64,000 nt of DNA, taken from positions 141,207,283 through 141,271,282 of the forward strand of contig CM061921.1 in NCBI GenBank assembly GCA_031002005.1. Reading direction: 5' to 3'. The stretch comes from Vandiemenella viatica (lineage: Eukaryota > Arthropoda > Insecta > Orthoptera > Morabidae). The stretch's first letter is position 1. Every line of letters starts with the position of its first letter. Below the pieces are notes generated by a model. The model was not told the origin of the DNA and did not search any database. It saw nothing but the letters and a program-made list of their open reading frames with translations. The position numbers and the translations under genes are program-made. Of the stretch, positions 44,940-56,680 are shown in pieces.

Positions 44940-46153
44940 CTTAACAGAGTCGAGGAGTTAAGAAATAATGCAAACAGTTTTCAGGATCATACTATGATTC
45001 TAGGAGGTGACTTCAATCTGTCTTATATTGACTGGTGTAATTACGTCCACATTACAGGTAGCAGGGATAAGACAGCTTCTGAAGTAATTCTTGATTTGTT
45101 GTCAGATAATCATCTCGAGCAGCTAGTTAATGAACCTACATGGTGTCATAACAGTAGCGAAAACATTTTAGATTTGCTGGTTACCAACAGGCCAGAATTA
45201 TTCACTGACATTTCAATGACCACAGGAATACGCGATCACAAAGCGGTAACTGCAACTATCAAATTAATGACCAAGCGAAGAAGGAGAAAAGGGCGGATTG
45301 TATACAGATTCAGTAAGGCCTGAAAGGAGTGTTTTAGAACCTACATGAGGAATTACCACAACTTCAAGTCAACAAAGGACACCATTGAAGAGATGTGGCA
45401 TCGATTCATACGTATAGTCAGAGAAGGTATGGAAATACATATACCAAAGCGGACAATAAAGTGGGGGAATGATCCACCGTGGTACACATGCGAAGTCAAA
45501 AGATTACTCAAAAAACAAAGGAGGATACACGCACACTCAAAAGGAAGGGGTGTCACAGCGATTTAAAAATCTTAGCCGAGTTAAGAGGATGTATTAAGAA
45601 TGTAATGTGCAAAGCTTTCAACGATTTTCATTCCAACTCCCTCTCTAAGAGTATCACAGAAAACCCAAAGAAATTTTGGTCGTATGTATGAAAAGTCAAC
45701 TGTACCAACAGCAATATTCCAGCATTAATTTGTGAAGGTTCCGAGGTTGATGAAATCCACAATAAAGCTAACGTACTAAATACTGTATTCAATAATTCAT
45801 TTACTGCTGAAAATCAGGATAGTATTAACGTTTTCCCACGCCGTGTCGAATTGGTGATGGAATCATTACGAATAGATACTGCAGGTATCATTAAGCAATT
45901 AGAGCTCCTGAGGTGGGGAAAAGCACCGGGCCTGGGTGGAATTCCAGTAAGAGTATTTTCAGAGTTTGCGGTGGAAATCGGGCCATTTCTGTCTGATACA
46001 TTCAGTAAATTCTTAGAAGAGCGATAAGTACCTTCATACTGGAAAATCGTGCAAGTAACTCCGATTTTCAAGAAAGATGATCAAAGTGATCCTGGAAACT
46101 ATCGTCCCATATCTATAACAACTGTTTGTAGTAGGGTTATGGAGCCAACTATA
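44940..46153 (+). pseudogene. LINE A (CR1/Jockey-like), part 1
   Basis: 5-prime truncated in the endonuclease: ILGGDFNLSYIDWCNYVHIT, LEQLVNEPTWC, NILDLLVTNRPELF and TGIRDHKAVTA (catalytic His region), then the linker WGNDPPWYTCEVKRLLKKQR and the RT fingers QVTPIFKKDDQSDPGNYRPI then SITTVCSRVMEPTI. Stops and frameshifts occur at 45322, 45565, 45690 and 46026. The reading breaks at about 46153 where LINE B is inserted and resumes at 50098. Confidence 0.88.
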
Positions 46154-46255
46154 GTGGAACCGGCAAGTTTTGATTTTCAGGTTCCAGTTGCAGAAAACTG
46201 TCTGGCATCGTGTGGATCGGAGAAAGGCGTCGAAATTCCCAATTAGCCGAAGGGA

Positions 46256-46907
46256 AAATGATACCTTGCCCCTAAGTAACGCGTTTTCTGTGTTGCAGGA
46301 AGTTGTGGATTCAAGCGCGAATCACCCAGAAGAGCAGCAGGGAAGATTTACCCGCAGACCCCGAGCCTTGCCAGGAAAAGGTTTACTGGTCATTGGCAGC
46401 TCCAACGTGCGACGGCTGGAGAAACCGCTACGGGAATTAGCCACGAAGAACGGTGCAGATCCTCATACTAACGTTCATTCCGTTTCTCTTTCAGGAGCAA
46501 CCGTACCACGTGTCATGGAGGCCATTCCAAAAGCGATTAGGGAATTGAACTTCCATCAGTTAAGAGTAGCTGCGCACGTCGGCACTAATGACTCGTGTTG
46601 TGTTTCTGTTCCAGATATAGTTAAATCCATGGACAAGTTGGGCCGAAAGGCGTATGAAGCTGCCCGGGAAAATTCAGTTTCATTACAGTTCTCAATTTGC
46701 AGTGTGGTGCCGCGTGTCGATTGTGGGGAGGCTGTGTGGTGGAAGATCTTTAATTTAAATAGTAATTTGCAGGAGCTGTGTCGCAAAAACAACTGGGGCT
46801 TCGTTCGACCTTCGTCCGATGATAGCTGCCAGCTGGGACGCATTTGACAGGTCGGGCGTCCACTACACACCTAGAATGGCGTCCAAGGTGGCTGCTAAAA
46901 TTTGGAA
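46256..46907 (+). pseudogene. LINE B ORF1, SGNH-hydrolase-like domain
   Basis: Reading frame with ISRRENDTLPLSNAFSVLQE, then LLVIGSSNVRRLEKPLRELA (block I, Ser of GSS), SLSGATVPRVMEAI (block II Gly), LRVAAHVGTNDS (block III GxND), IVKSMDKLGRKAYEAARE, and after a 1-nt frame change near 46832, WDAFDRSGVHYTPRMASKVA with the DxxGxH of block V. SGNH esterase-type ORF1 proteins are known in CR1-group LINEs. The upstream start is lost by truncation. Confidence 0.8.
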
Positions 46908-47128
46908 CCTGCCTTGATATGAATTATTTTTTAGGAACAGCGTGAGGCCCGAGGATCCTTCATTTCACCGAAGAGGATGTGCTGATAACATAGAAGCTGG
47001 TCCCAGGTAGTGATGGCGCGAATAATTTTAATATTACAGCTCCAATTACTTCACCCGTTTACCGTCAGAGTGCGAGTATGAAAAATGCTATTTTAGACAC
47101 AAATAACAGTACGAAGCAGCTAAGGATA

Positions 47129-49863
47129 ATGGTACTAAATTGTCGGAGTATTAGAGGGAAAGTAGCGGATTTTCACGCCTCAGTTGCGACTAATGATGTC
47201 GATATAATACTAGGAACCGAGAGCTGGTTGACTGCCTGAAGTTGAATCTAGCGAAGTATTTGGCCCTCATTTCAATGTTTTTCGGAAGGACAGAACTGTC
47301 TCAATGGGCGGGGGTGTGTTCGTGGCCGTAAGTAAAACCGTTAATTGCTCTGTCGTAACTGAAACGGAAAATTTTTGCGAGTTAATATGGGTCAAGGTAA
47401 AAATTGGCAAAAATTTAAAGTTCATACTCGGGTCATTTTATCGACCTCCGGATTCTGATTTCGCTAACGCGGAATACTTCAGAGAGTCGCTTAATAACAT
47501 TTACAAAAAATTTCAAGGACATATATTGATCGTGGGTGGTGACTTTAACCTACCGTCGGTTAGGTGGGACACATACACGTTCAGGTTGGGTGGAAGAGAT
47601 AGGTTAATAACCGAAACGTTCCTAGAATCATTTGCAGAAAGATCTCTTGAACAGATGGTCGAAGAGCCAACACGGTGCGACAAAGATTCCTCGTCCATTC
47701 TGGATCTTTTTCTAATTAGCAATCCTGATATTGTAGATAAAGTTTGTATAGAAGACGGTATAAGTGATCACAAGGCGGTTGTGGTAACGTTAAACTCTAG
47801 TCTGAGTCTGAAGCATGACAAAGAGAAACTCGTGTTTTGCTTCGATAAGGCAAACGATGCGGGTATGGTTGATCACTTTGCGAAGAATTTTGAAACGTAC
47901 ATGCTAAATACAAATGTTGAGGAACTTTGGTTTAATTTAAAAGAACTAATATGGACCGGTTTAAACCAGTTTGTTCCTAAGAAGTGTATTAAGGTCAGTA
48001 ATAACTTCCCTTGGTTCAATAGGGAAGTGAAACGTTTGCTCAGGAGGCAAAGGCGTTTACATGCCGCGGTGAAAAAATCGGGGGACTCATCTAATCGTGC
48101 TAAATTAGTCCAGTTGCGTGCGGAAGTGCGTAAGGCAATGCGCGATGCGTTTAAAGAATTCCAAGCTAGGAATTTATCCGAAGATCTCATTACTAATCCA
48201 AAAAAGTTCTGGTCGTATATCAAAGTAATAAGAGGCTCTCGTAAGGTTATGCCGTCGCTGATTAAAGAAAATGGTGAATTATCAGAAACAAGCGTAGAGA
48301 AAGCAGAAATTTTGAATGATATATTTAAAAAGGCTTTCACGATAGAAAACTCAGAGGAGATACCGATATTTAACAATCGTACCGACAAAATTATGAATGA
48401 TCTCGCTCTTGATGTCGAGGGAATAACTAAACTGCTTATGAATGTAAAAACCAATAAGGCTCCCGGACCAGACGGTATTCCTACAAGATTCTACTCAAGA
48501 TACGCAAAGGAAATTGCACCGTATTTGATGAAATTGTATACCGTCTCTCTGGATCAAGGAAAAATACCAGCCGAATGGAAGACCGCTATCGTAACTCCAG
48601 TGTTTAAAAATGGGAATGTTAATGATCCTCAGAATTATAGGCCGATCTCGTTAACTTCAATATTTTGCAGGATTTTAGAACATATCATCTATTCAAATGT
48701 CATGCGGTTCTTGGATGAAGGTGAGCTTTTAAATCCAAATCAACATGGATTCAGAAAAGGCCGATGCTGCGAAACACAACTTGCACTTCTAATTCACGAC
48801 TTGTGCCGAATTATAGATGAGCAATCCCAGGTTGATTTGGTTCTATTAGACTTTAAAAAAGCTTTCGACACTGTGCCTCACACTAGGTTACTTAGGAAAC
48901 TTCGCGGTTACGGCATATCTAGACAAATATGCGACTGGGTTGCAGACTTCCTGAAGGGCAGAACACAGTGTGTAGTTCTCGACGGTGAGCGTTCATCACT
49001 TACTGAAGTGGGGTCTGGAGTTCCCCAGGGAAGCGTGTTAGGGCCTACTGTTGTTTCTCATATACATCAATGATCTATGCGACATAATAGGGGGGATGAA
49101 AAGATTATTTGCCGATGATGCTATAATTTATCGCGAAATCAAAACCCAGGACGACTGCGCTTTGTTACAAGACGATATTATGAAAATAATTGCGTGGTGT
49201 AAAGATTGGCAGTTGGAGTTAAACGCTAAAAAGTGCCAAGTCATGCGTGTAAGTAAAAAGGTGACACCATTTAACTATGAATATACGATTAATGGCACTG
49301 TCCTTAGAACGGTAGATTCCGCTAAATACCTAGGGGTAACAATTCGTAATAATTTGTCGTGGAATGAGCATATCGAGAATGTAATGGGAAAAGCAAATCG
49401 TATGCTCCGATTTCTAGGTCGTAATTTAAATCAATGCACTCAGGAAGTTAAATCGATTGTATACAAGTCACTAGTACGTCCTCACTTAGAGTATTGTTGT
49501 TCTGTATGGGGTCCCCATCAAAAGGGGTTAATGGAGGCTTTAGAGAAGGTCCAAAGAAGAGCCGCCCGATTCGTGACAGGTATATATAGTTGGAGGGAAA
49601 GCGTAAGTGCGATGTTGAAGGAGTTAGGTTGGGAAGACCTGGAACACCGAAGGCGTTGCTCTCGACGGAAGCTAATTGAAAAATTCACGACAGATGTATT
49701 TCGGAATGACAGTCAGCAAATATTGCTACCAGCAACATTCATATCTCGAAATGACCGTGAAAATAAGATAAGAGAAATCAGGGCCAGAACCGATTCATTT
49801 CTGTACTCATTTTTCCCACGAGCGATTAGGGAATGGAATAGAAAGGATTTACCGGGCGAGTAA
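47129..49863 (+). pseudogene. LINE B ORF2, endonuclease-reverse transcriptase
   Basis: Endonuclease: MVLNCRSIRGKVADF, DIILGTESWL, stop and frame change at about 47239, then RTVSMGGGVFVAVSKTVNCS, ILGSFYRPP, LIVGGDFNLPSVRWD, DGISDHKAVVV. Linker: NNFPWFNREVKRLLRRQRRL. RT: NKAPGPDGIPTRFY, WKTAIVTPVFKNGNVNDPQN, YRPISLTSIFCRILEHIIYS, NQHGFRKGRCCETQLALLIH, DLVLLDFKKAFDTVPHTRLL (first Asp), SGVPQGSVLGP, a one-base insertion at about 49046, then FLIYINDL and RLFADDAIIYREIK (DD). It ends REWNRKDLPGE. All catalytic motifs remain and only two clear lesions were found, so it is a young copy of a recently active family. Confidence 0.94.
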
Positions 49864-49889
49864 ACTTAAAATCCGACAGGAGTAGCTTT

Positions 49890-50080
49890 CGATAAAGCAC
49901 TCCAGCCATCCTGATCTGGGTTTTCCATGGTTTTCCCAGATCACTCCACGCGAATGCGGGGATGGTTCCTCACAATAGCCCATGGGCGCCTCCTGCCATA
50001 TCCCTTATAACCCTTCCAAACCATAACCCCTTTCGATAGGTGCAATGCACCCTCCGCCACACACTTTTAGTGAATCGCGG
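49890..50080 (+). repeat. SINE-body-like sequence in the LINE B 3-prime UTR
   Basis: Starting about 50 bp after the ORF2 stop, CCATCCTGATCTGGGTTTTC, CATGGTTTTCCCAGATCACT, then GCGGGGATGGTTCCTCAC match the SINE body block by block (SINE: GCATCCAGATTTGGGTTTTC, CATGGTTTCCCCAAATCACT, CCGGGATGCTTCCTTC). The tRNA head is absent. It continues into the TAA tail of LINE B. This is either a shared LINE/SINE 3-prime region or a truncated SINE landing there. Confidence 0.8.
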
Positions 50081-50098
50081 AGTAATAATAATAATAAT

Positions 50099-50438
50099 AT
50101 TATATGCTCGAAGATCATGAATTTTCTAGATGAAAATAATTTGCTCACAACAAATCAACACGGATTTCAGAAGAAAAGATCATGTGAAACACAGCTGGCC
50201 CTATTTACACACGACGTAATGAAAGTTATTGATGCAGGTTCACAAGTAGATGCAATTTTTTTTAGAATTTCAGAAAGCCTTTGAATCTGCGCCACACAAC
50301 CGCCTTTTAGCGAAGCTTCGAGTGTATGGTATATCGGATCAGCTTTGTGAATGGATAAAGGATTTTCTAACTGGTCGGTCGCAGTATCGTCATTGACGGA
50401 GAAAGTTCTTCTAATCTAAATGTTACATTGGGTGTACC
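50099..50438 (+). pseudogene. LINE A, part 2 (RT palm)
   Basis: ICSKIMNFLDENNLLTTNQH, GFQKKRSCETQLALFTHDVM, KVIDAGSQVDAIF, then after a frame change LEFQKAFESAPHNRLLAKLR and YGISDQLCEWIKDFLTG. It continues LINE A part 1 and is cut at the GVPQGS motif by the hAT-like element at 50439. Confidence 0.85.
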
Positions 50439-51910
50439 TAGTGTTGCAAACTGAAAAAAAACAAAATGTTTTTTTTCAACTTTTTGAAAAAAAACATGAA
50501 AAAAAACCTAGCACCCGTGTTTTTTTTATAAATTTTGTTTTTTTTTTTCAGAAAATAATATATTTAATAAATTATAGTTTTATTTAAGGAACTTCCATTT
50601 TACAAGTGTGTTTTAAGTCTTACTGAATCATATAATGTCTAACATAATGATTCATAAGTGTATCTATATAGGTAACATAATTTTATTCATCCTCTATGTC
50701 AGTACCACATTCACTAGTATCAGTAATACCAACACTAGTTCGGTCGGTGTCGGAATTTTCTGTCTCTTCTTCTGTCTCCTCTAACTTCAGAAATAGTTAA
50801 ATTTTCTTTTACTGGTTGTTCTTATATTGTACGCAAAAGATTTTCAGATTGAAATTTTAAATTGTGAGCAAAGTACACACTGTGCATAAAGACTGCGCCA
50901 ATAGTTCTGTATTACGGTCTTTTAAGTTTGAATTAAAATCGATTATCATACAAAATAGGAGCTTTATTTCCTTTCAATCGTTTGTTTACACCAACGGTTG
51001 CAAGGAAACGATTCATAATTAGGGACCGTGCACAAATTACGTGGCTCGGTCCAGAGGGAGGAGGGGTTAGCTGGAAGGCTACTCTGGGCTACGTAAGGAG
51101 AGGGGGGGGGGGGTTCCGAGACAGGCCACGTAACTTTCCTTTCGTAACATTTTTCACAGTTAAAATGAGGAACTGATCTCACAACAGCATGTGAGTGAGT
51201 ATTTATTTCCCTCAGTTAATTAAACCCGTATGTAATTTACAATAGTCTGACAAGAGAAAATAGTACAAAATGTCTTCTGGAATCAAAACGGAAGAAAGCT
51301 ATATGCTTCGTGAACGGGGGGGGGGGGGGGGGGGAGGCAAAAGCCACGTAGGGCTACGTGGGGGTTCACAGGAGGCCAAAATGAAGCTATGTGGTTTATG
51401 CACGCTCCCTTACTGACAATTTAATGAGTCAGTACCACTATACTCTGAGAGTTAACAAGTATACGAATATAAGGAAAGTCCAATAAGGCAAAAAACCGTG
51501 GATAAATTTTAAATTCCTAATTTTTTCAAAGATCTATAGTTAATTTTTTAGGGCTGGCAGCACTATTTCAAATAGCAAGTATCAATCCAAACAATGGGGA
51601 ACGGGGATTCCTTCTCGCGCAACCTAGTCTCTTCGGGAAATCCCCGTTCTTAAAGAAAATTTCAGTCAATTTAGTCAATATTTCAATTTTTTTTTTCCTA
51701 CTGAACCAGAAAAATATAGTAGATTTTAAACTAAGATAAGTACTTAGAATAAACTCTAAAACAGTCATTTTAAACGATAACTGCCTTACAAATTTGAGAT
51801 TTAGTAGTTGTGAAAAAAAACGTGTTCCTGAAAAAAAACATGTTTTTTTTCAAAGTTTTTTTTCATGTTTTTTTTCAAGCCAGAAAAAAAACCGTTTTTT
51901 TACAACACTA
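50439..51910. mobile_element. hAT-like element inserted in LINE A
   Basis: Ends TAGTGTTGCAAAC and complement TAGTGTTGTAAAA, followed on both sides by long A/T-run inverted arms (50451-50510 and 51840-51900, both with CATGAAAAAAAAC). An 8-bp direct repeat GGTGTACC flanks it (50431-50438 and 51911-51918), and removing the element and one repeat restores the LINE A frame GVPQGSVIG. No transposase is encoded, so it is non-autonomous. An inner MITE-like repeat lies at 51021-51410. Confidence 0.9.
51021..51410. mobile_element. MITE-like repeat nested in the hAT-like element
   Basis: Inverted ends AGGGACCGTGCACAAATTAC on the left and AGGGAGCGTGCATAAACCAC (complement) on the right, with TA near both edges. 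The inside has poly-G runs (51107-51118, 51317-51334) and further ACGTGG/CCACGT inverted motifs. This GGGACCGTGCAxAAATTACG type is a frequent dispersed repeat in insects, from memory. Limits may be off by a few bases. Confidence 0.7.
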
Positions 51911-51918
51911 GGTGTACC

Positions 51919-52785
51919 TCAAGGAAGTGTAATAGGATCTTTTCTTAATTTTTATGAATGATTTCGGAGACAAAGTGAAAAGCATTTTTAGATTGTTTGC
52001 TGATGATGCGGTTATTTATAGGGAAGTAAAGAATTTGGCCGATTGCTTAGAAATTCAGCGTGATCTGGATGTTATTGGATGGTGTGCTGAGTGGCAACTT
52101 ACACTAAATTGTAAAAAGTGCAAGACAATGGGCATAACTAACAAAAAGAATCAAATTGTTCAGAAATATGAGTTAAATAATTCAGTTATCGATATGGTCG
52201 ATTCTATGAAATGGGACAAACACATTAATTCATTAGTAGGTAGAGTTAATTCTAGGCTGCGATTCATAGGTCGAATCTTGAAAAATTGTAATGAACAAAC
52301 AAAGGAGATAGCGTACAAATCTCTTGTGTGTCCACATTTGGACTATTGTTGTGCCATTTGGGATCCGTTTCATAAGGGGTTGATCGAAAGTATAGAGAAA
52401 GTACAGAGAAGAGCCGCTCGATTCATGACCGCTTGCTACAGTCCTTATGAAAGCGTCACAGAACTGATTAGTAGACTAGGCTGGGAGTCTCTGGTAGACA
52501 GACGATGCACATTTCATTTAAACATATTGGTAATTGGTAAACATGTGTACTCCCACTTTCACTTATGAGTGTAGTGAAATACTTCTTCCACCAACCTATT
52601 TGAGCTGGAATGACAGGAAAGATAAGATTAGAGAAATAAGGTGCCACACTGATTCTTATATGAATTCTTTTTTCCCCTCGTACCATTAGGAATTGGAATG
52701 CACAACAAAGACATTAGCTTTGGTGCTGAGCACCCTCTGCCACCTACAATTTTGTGAACTGCAGAGTATATATGTAGATGTAGAA
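51919..52785 (+). pseudogene. LINE A, part 3 (RT end and 3-prime tail)
   Basis: VKSIFRLFADDAVIYREVKN (catalytic DD), WCAEWQLTLNCKKCKTMGIT, IDMVDSMKWDKHINSLVGRV (a deletion removes the usual KYLGVxxxSN), SLVCPHLDYCCAIWDPFHKG, RRAARFMTACYSPYESVTEL. It ends in a non-coding tail with a short GTAGAT-type repeat near 52765-52785, the same end as the copies at 19.7 kb and 54.3 kb. Confidence 0.88.
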
Positions 52786-53005
52786 AGAAGAAAGAGAATT
52801 TTAAGGCATGCAGGATTCCTTAACATGTTAATGGATGGAATACCCAAAGGAAGAAACATTGAGAAAGACAAACAGAATTCGTGAAGCAGATTATTGAAGA
52901 TATGTTGTAATGAACATGATGAGAAACAGAGATCAGTTAATGGCAGGAAGAGATGGAAGATTATGTTAAGAGACTAAAGATCAGGAGGCGGGCAGTAAGG
53001 GTACA
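52786..53005 (+). pseudogene. LINE C-terminal scrap of another family
   Basis: RILRHAGFLNMLMDGIPKGR, a stop, then EKQRSVNGRKRWKIMLRD resemble the C-terminal block LRH..LL..IIEGK..GKR and A..R..WR found at the end of L1/RTE-like pol proteins. It begins exactly where LINE A ends. It may be the site into which LINE A inserted, but the matching 5-prime part was not found before 44.9 kb. Confidence 0.5.
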
Positions 53006-53009
53006 TTTG

Positions 53010-54290
53010 ATAAGATGAATTTTCAAAAAATGGTCAAACAATACAGCAAAAAATAATGTATTAAGCTCTGGTTAAATTGCATTTAAGTATTGTCATAGAT
53101 TAAGGAACACATATCTGCAGGGGGAAAAAATGCAACTAGAGAAGGAAAACAATATCCAAACAGTGTAACATGATTTGTAACCATTTGCTACAGCTCCTAA
53201 GTGAGTCTGCCAATTCAACAAATAGTTGAACTCGGGAAGTATCACAATCAAAAGGTAAAACTTCCTCAATAATTTACTTAGAAATAGTTGAACACTCATA
53301 TTTCATCATGACTGGAACAGAAAATAAAAGACACATTGTCAATGTGTATGGTTAATGTCATACTGAATTGAAGGTAGTGTAAGATATAATGGAGAATACA
53401 AAGTATATATAAATTGGAAAGTCAAGCCTTGCGCTTTCAGAGTTCCATATTCAAAAGCACGTAACAGACATTTTTTGTATGCAGTAAGTTAACAGCATTG
53501 CTGCTATGAAAACGAATGCTTGAAACATTTTTAGGCTGGGTAGAGGACTCTACGCCATGGCTCTCATACTGCATGTCACAGTGCCACTCACAGCACCCGT
53601 GCAGTTGTTGAGTTGCAATTAAATTTCTTATTTTTACAGAGGGGTGAAAAGCACTCTGAATTAAGAGAACTTCCAAAGAACAGTGTTACAGGATATGATT
53701 GACACTGGGGTCAAATCTCAAGTTCACAAGTAAAGGTAATATTGAAACAGACTGGGCAACAAAAATCTCCTAATGTTGACAACAGGCTGCTCCAGTTTTT
53801 TTTTTTCCCCCAGAGAAAAAAGAAAATATATCTTAGTAATTCACAAGATAAGCTTCACCTGTGTTTAGCCCAAACACTGGGATAGAAAAACATACTTTTT
53901 GACATTCTTTACTTCAATGGTACCACCCTAGGAGATAATTTTAGAACATTTTAAAGACAATGCTCGATTACTGAAACAACAAAATACTCAACATATGAAA
54001 ATTTGAATTTTGAAAATTATTCTGTCTAGACAGTAGAGACCTGAGACCCACGGACAGACAGCAGAATAACAGCAATAGGACACTGTTTCCTTGTGAGTTT
54101 AGAACCCTCTAAAATACCACCAAAATATCACAAAAATTATAGTAGAAAAATACCTAGACTTCATATTTTTCTTCAGATCTGCATTAAATATATATTCTTT
54201 CTAAAGGTTATTGATTTGTTTCTTCCCCCATTTGTCATTACAAACAGCAGAGAGGAAACTGTAACATAACTAACAAAGCTGGACTTTTTA
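53010..54290. other. Stretch without recognised feature
   Basis: AT-rich DNA between two LINEs; no frame or repeat motif can be supported. Confidence 0.5.
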
Positions 54291-54304
54291 AGTGGTATCC
54301 ACAT

Positions 54305-55980
54305 GAATTCTACATCTGCAACCATACTTCGCAATTCACAAATATTGTTGGTGGCAGAGAGTGCTTTGCATCAAAATTAACTCCAAGCATTCCAATCCTG
54401 AATAGTAAGAGGAAAGAAAGAATACATATAAGCATAAGTGTGGTTTCTTGTTTCTCTACTCTTATCTCTCCTGTCATTGTGAACTAAACAGATGGGTGGT
54501 CGAAGAATTACATCGCACTTGTATACGAAAGAAGATATTCAAATACTCTCCAATAAATTCAAACGAAACTGATGTCTGTCTGCCTGACAATCCCAGTCCA
54601 ATCCATGTATCAATACTGTGATGCTTTCATAAGGGCTGTGGTAAGCAGTCACGAAACAAACGGCTCATCTCTGTAATTTCTCTATTGTTTCAATCAATCC
54701 CTTTCAAAAAGGATCCCAAACTTCACAACAATAATCCAAATGTAGATGCATGAGAGTTTTATATGCTGCCTCCTTTGTATGAGAGTTATAATTCTTCAAA
54801 ATATGACCTATATTACAAATGATGAAAGTTATGTGAAGGTCCAATTTCATTTTGCTTTGTACTATCACGCTTAAATACTTCGGGGAAGCAACTATGTCAA
54901 CAACTGAGCTGTTTGTCCAGATTGTGCCGAATTTATAAGTATTTGGCAGAGCACCTTACCTATGGATAACTGCATAATCAGCGAACAATCACAAACTGCT
55001 ATTAACATTGTCTCTGAGATTGTTTATATAAATTAAGAAAAGAAGTGGTCTATTACACTTCCTTGAGGAACACCCAAAGTGATGTTTAGATTAGAAGAGG
55101 CGTCCCTGTCAACAATGATATTCTGCAACCGACCAGTTAGAAAATCTTGTATCCATTCATAAATCTGATAAGATATACTGTATGCTTGAATCTTCACTAA
55201 AAGGTGGTTGTGTGGAACATAGTCAAAAGCTTTCTGAAAATCCAAGAAAATTCAATCAACTTGAATCTGCACTAATAACTTTCATTATGTCATGCAAAGA
55301 TAGCCCAACTGTGTTTCACACGATCTGTTCTTCTGAAATCCGTGTTGGTGCAGTATAAGTCAACTCGTTTTCGTACAGTTACTTCATAATATTTTAGCAA
55401 ATAACATGTTCCAAAACTACTGTAAACATATTTTAGAGATTATACATGATAATTCCTAGGATCCCTCCAATCTTCTGTCTTGAAAATGGAAATTAACTGG
55501 GCAATTTTCCAGTCGCAAGGTACTTGTTTCTCTTCTAAAGATTTACAGAATATATCAGACAAAAATGGTTCTATTTCTGTGGGGTACCATCCAGACCTGG
55601 CACTTTCCCCCCACTTCAGGAGCATTAATTGCTTTACAATACCTGCACTATCTAGTCATACCAAATCCTTCTCCAATGCCACACGATATGGAAAAATGAA
55701 TACGTTTTCCACATTTTCTTCAAGGAATGAATTTTTAAATTCGGTGGTTAATACTATAGCCTTGTCACAACTGTCGTCAACTTCATGTCCATCTTGTATT
55801 AGAACTGGCATATTGTTGCTACAGCTGACTTTTTTTACATACAATCAAAATCCCTTTGGGTTTTCATTGACACTCTTAGAAAATGAATTGCAAGTCATTA
55901 AAGTCCTCACACATCGCATTTTTAACACATCCTCTTATTTAACTCACAATTGTGTATGTTGTGTTTTTGTCCTGTATGTA
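54305..55980 (-). pseudogene. CR1/Jockey-like LINE copy, 3-prime half
   Basis: Same family as LINE A and the 19.7-kb copy. Minus strand: ELRGCVKNAMCEDFNDL (linker, broken), NNMPVLIQDGHEVDDSCDKA, LLKWGESARSGWYPTEIEPF, PCDWKIAQLISIFKTEDWRD then PRNYHV, LDFQKAFDYVPHNHLLVKIQ (first Asp), LGVPQGSVIDHF; FADD and most of the thumb are degraded, and LIxxLGW-type sequence precedes the tail at 54305. Many stops; old copy. Confidence 0.85.
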
Positions 55981-56299
55981 AGCTAAACATCTTTGCCTAC
56001 ATGAGAAAAGAAAGCCACCAGAATACAATTCTCATAATGGTTATCATGCCAAAATTACAGTCTGATAAAGATATAATCTCATCATCTCGTCTCAGGAAGG
56101 CTGTAGGCTAAATCACAGTTATTTCAAAACCTTTAAATGAAACATACTGAATTGCAGCTTTGAAGGAAATGAAATACTGAGAGCTCTGCTGGCATGTTGT
56201 AGCAATGGGATAGGTGTAGACCCACTTATACAGTATCACTTATAAACAGACTACAAGTCACAAGCTTTCTCAAACCTAGTTGCACATTAGGACACTACA

Positions 56300-56680
56300 G
56301 AAGATACAGTACCGGTAGTGATAGTAGGTGGTGCAGATAATTGTACAGATAGAAATGAAAGTATAGAGTGTGACCTGAAGAACATGGTAAAGGAGACACA
56401 GAATACCAGGGTGGAGATCATGCAGATCCTGAATTGCCATGATCGGCCACGATTGAACTCATCTGTGAGGTGGGTAAACATGGAGATGGATGTGCTGTTG
56501 GGGAGAGGTGTTATCTTTGTCATTGGGGTTTTGCCTGCAGATACCACTAGAATATGGACTATCACTAGGTGTGGCCTGCACCTAAATACAACAGGATACT
56601 TTCAGAGTTGTTCCAGTAATGACGGTGGGATTACTGGATTCCGCATGGAGTTGGCATCATAATACTGCAGTGGTAAACCG
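56300..56680 (+). pseudogene. LINE ORF1 C-terminus, SGNH-like
   Basis: VIVGGADNCTDRNESIECDL then VKETQNTRVEIMQILNCHDR, FVIGVLPADTTRIWTITRCG and LHLNTTGYFQS. This follows the order of the GTNDV...L..NTxVIVxNIPxRHD...RxxFTxHGLHLNxxGK region of LINE ORF1 SGNH domains; GLHLN is the block V His region, and block III GTND is altered to GADN. Confidence 0.65.

Larger units (their letters stand above)
46154..50098 (+). mobile_element. LINE B (CR1/Jockey-like), nearly intact, nested in LINE A
   Basis: Starts 5-prime truncated inside ORF1, followed by a complete ORF2 and a 3-prime UTR that ends in a TAA-repeat tail (50082-50098). The flanking LINE A sequence reads MEPTI before and ICSKIMNFLDENN after, i.e. 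one interrupted frame. Coding sequence is GC-richer and far less eroded than LINE A, so it is the younger insertion. The 3-prime UTR (49910-50080) is homologous to the SINE body. Confidence 0.9.

Noticed and set aside
51317..51334. Poly-G runs (also at 9190, 43666 and 51107) considered as G-quadruplex signals.
   Set aside because: They are single uninterrupted G runs inside repeats, more likely replication slippage or sequencing artefact than structured elements.
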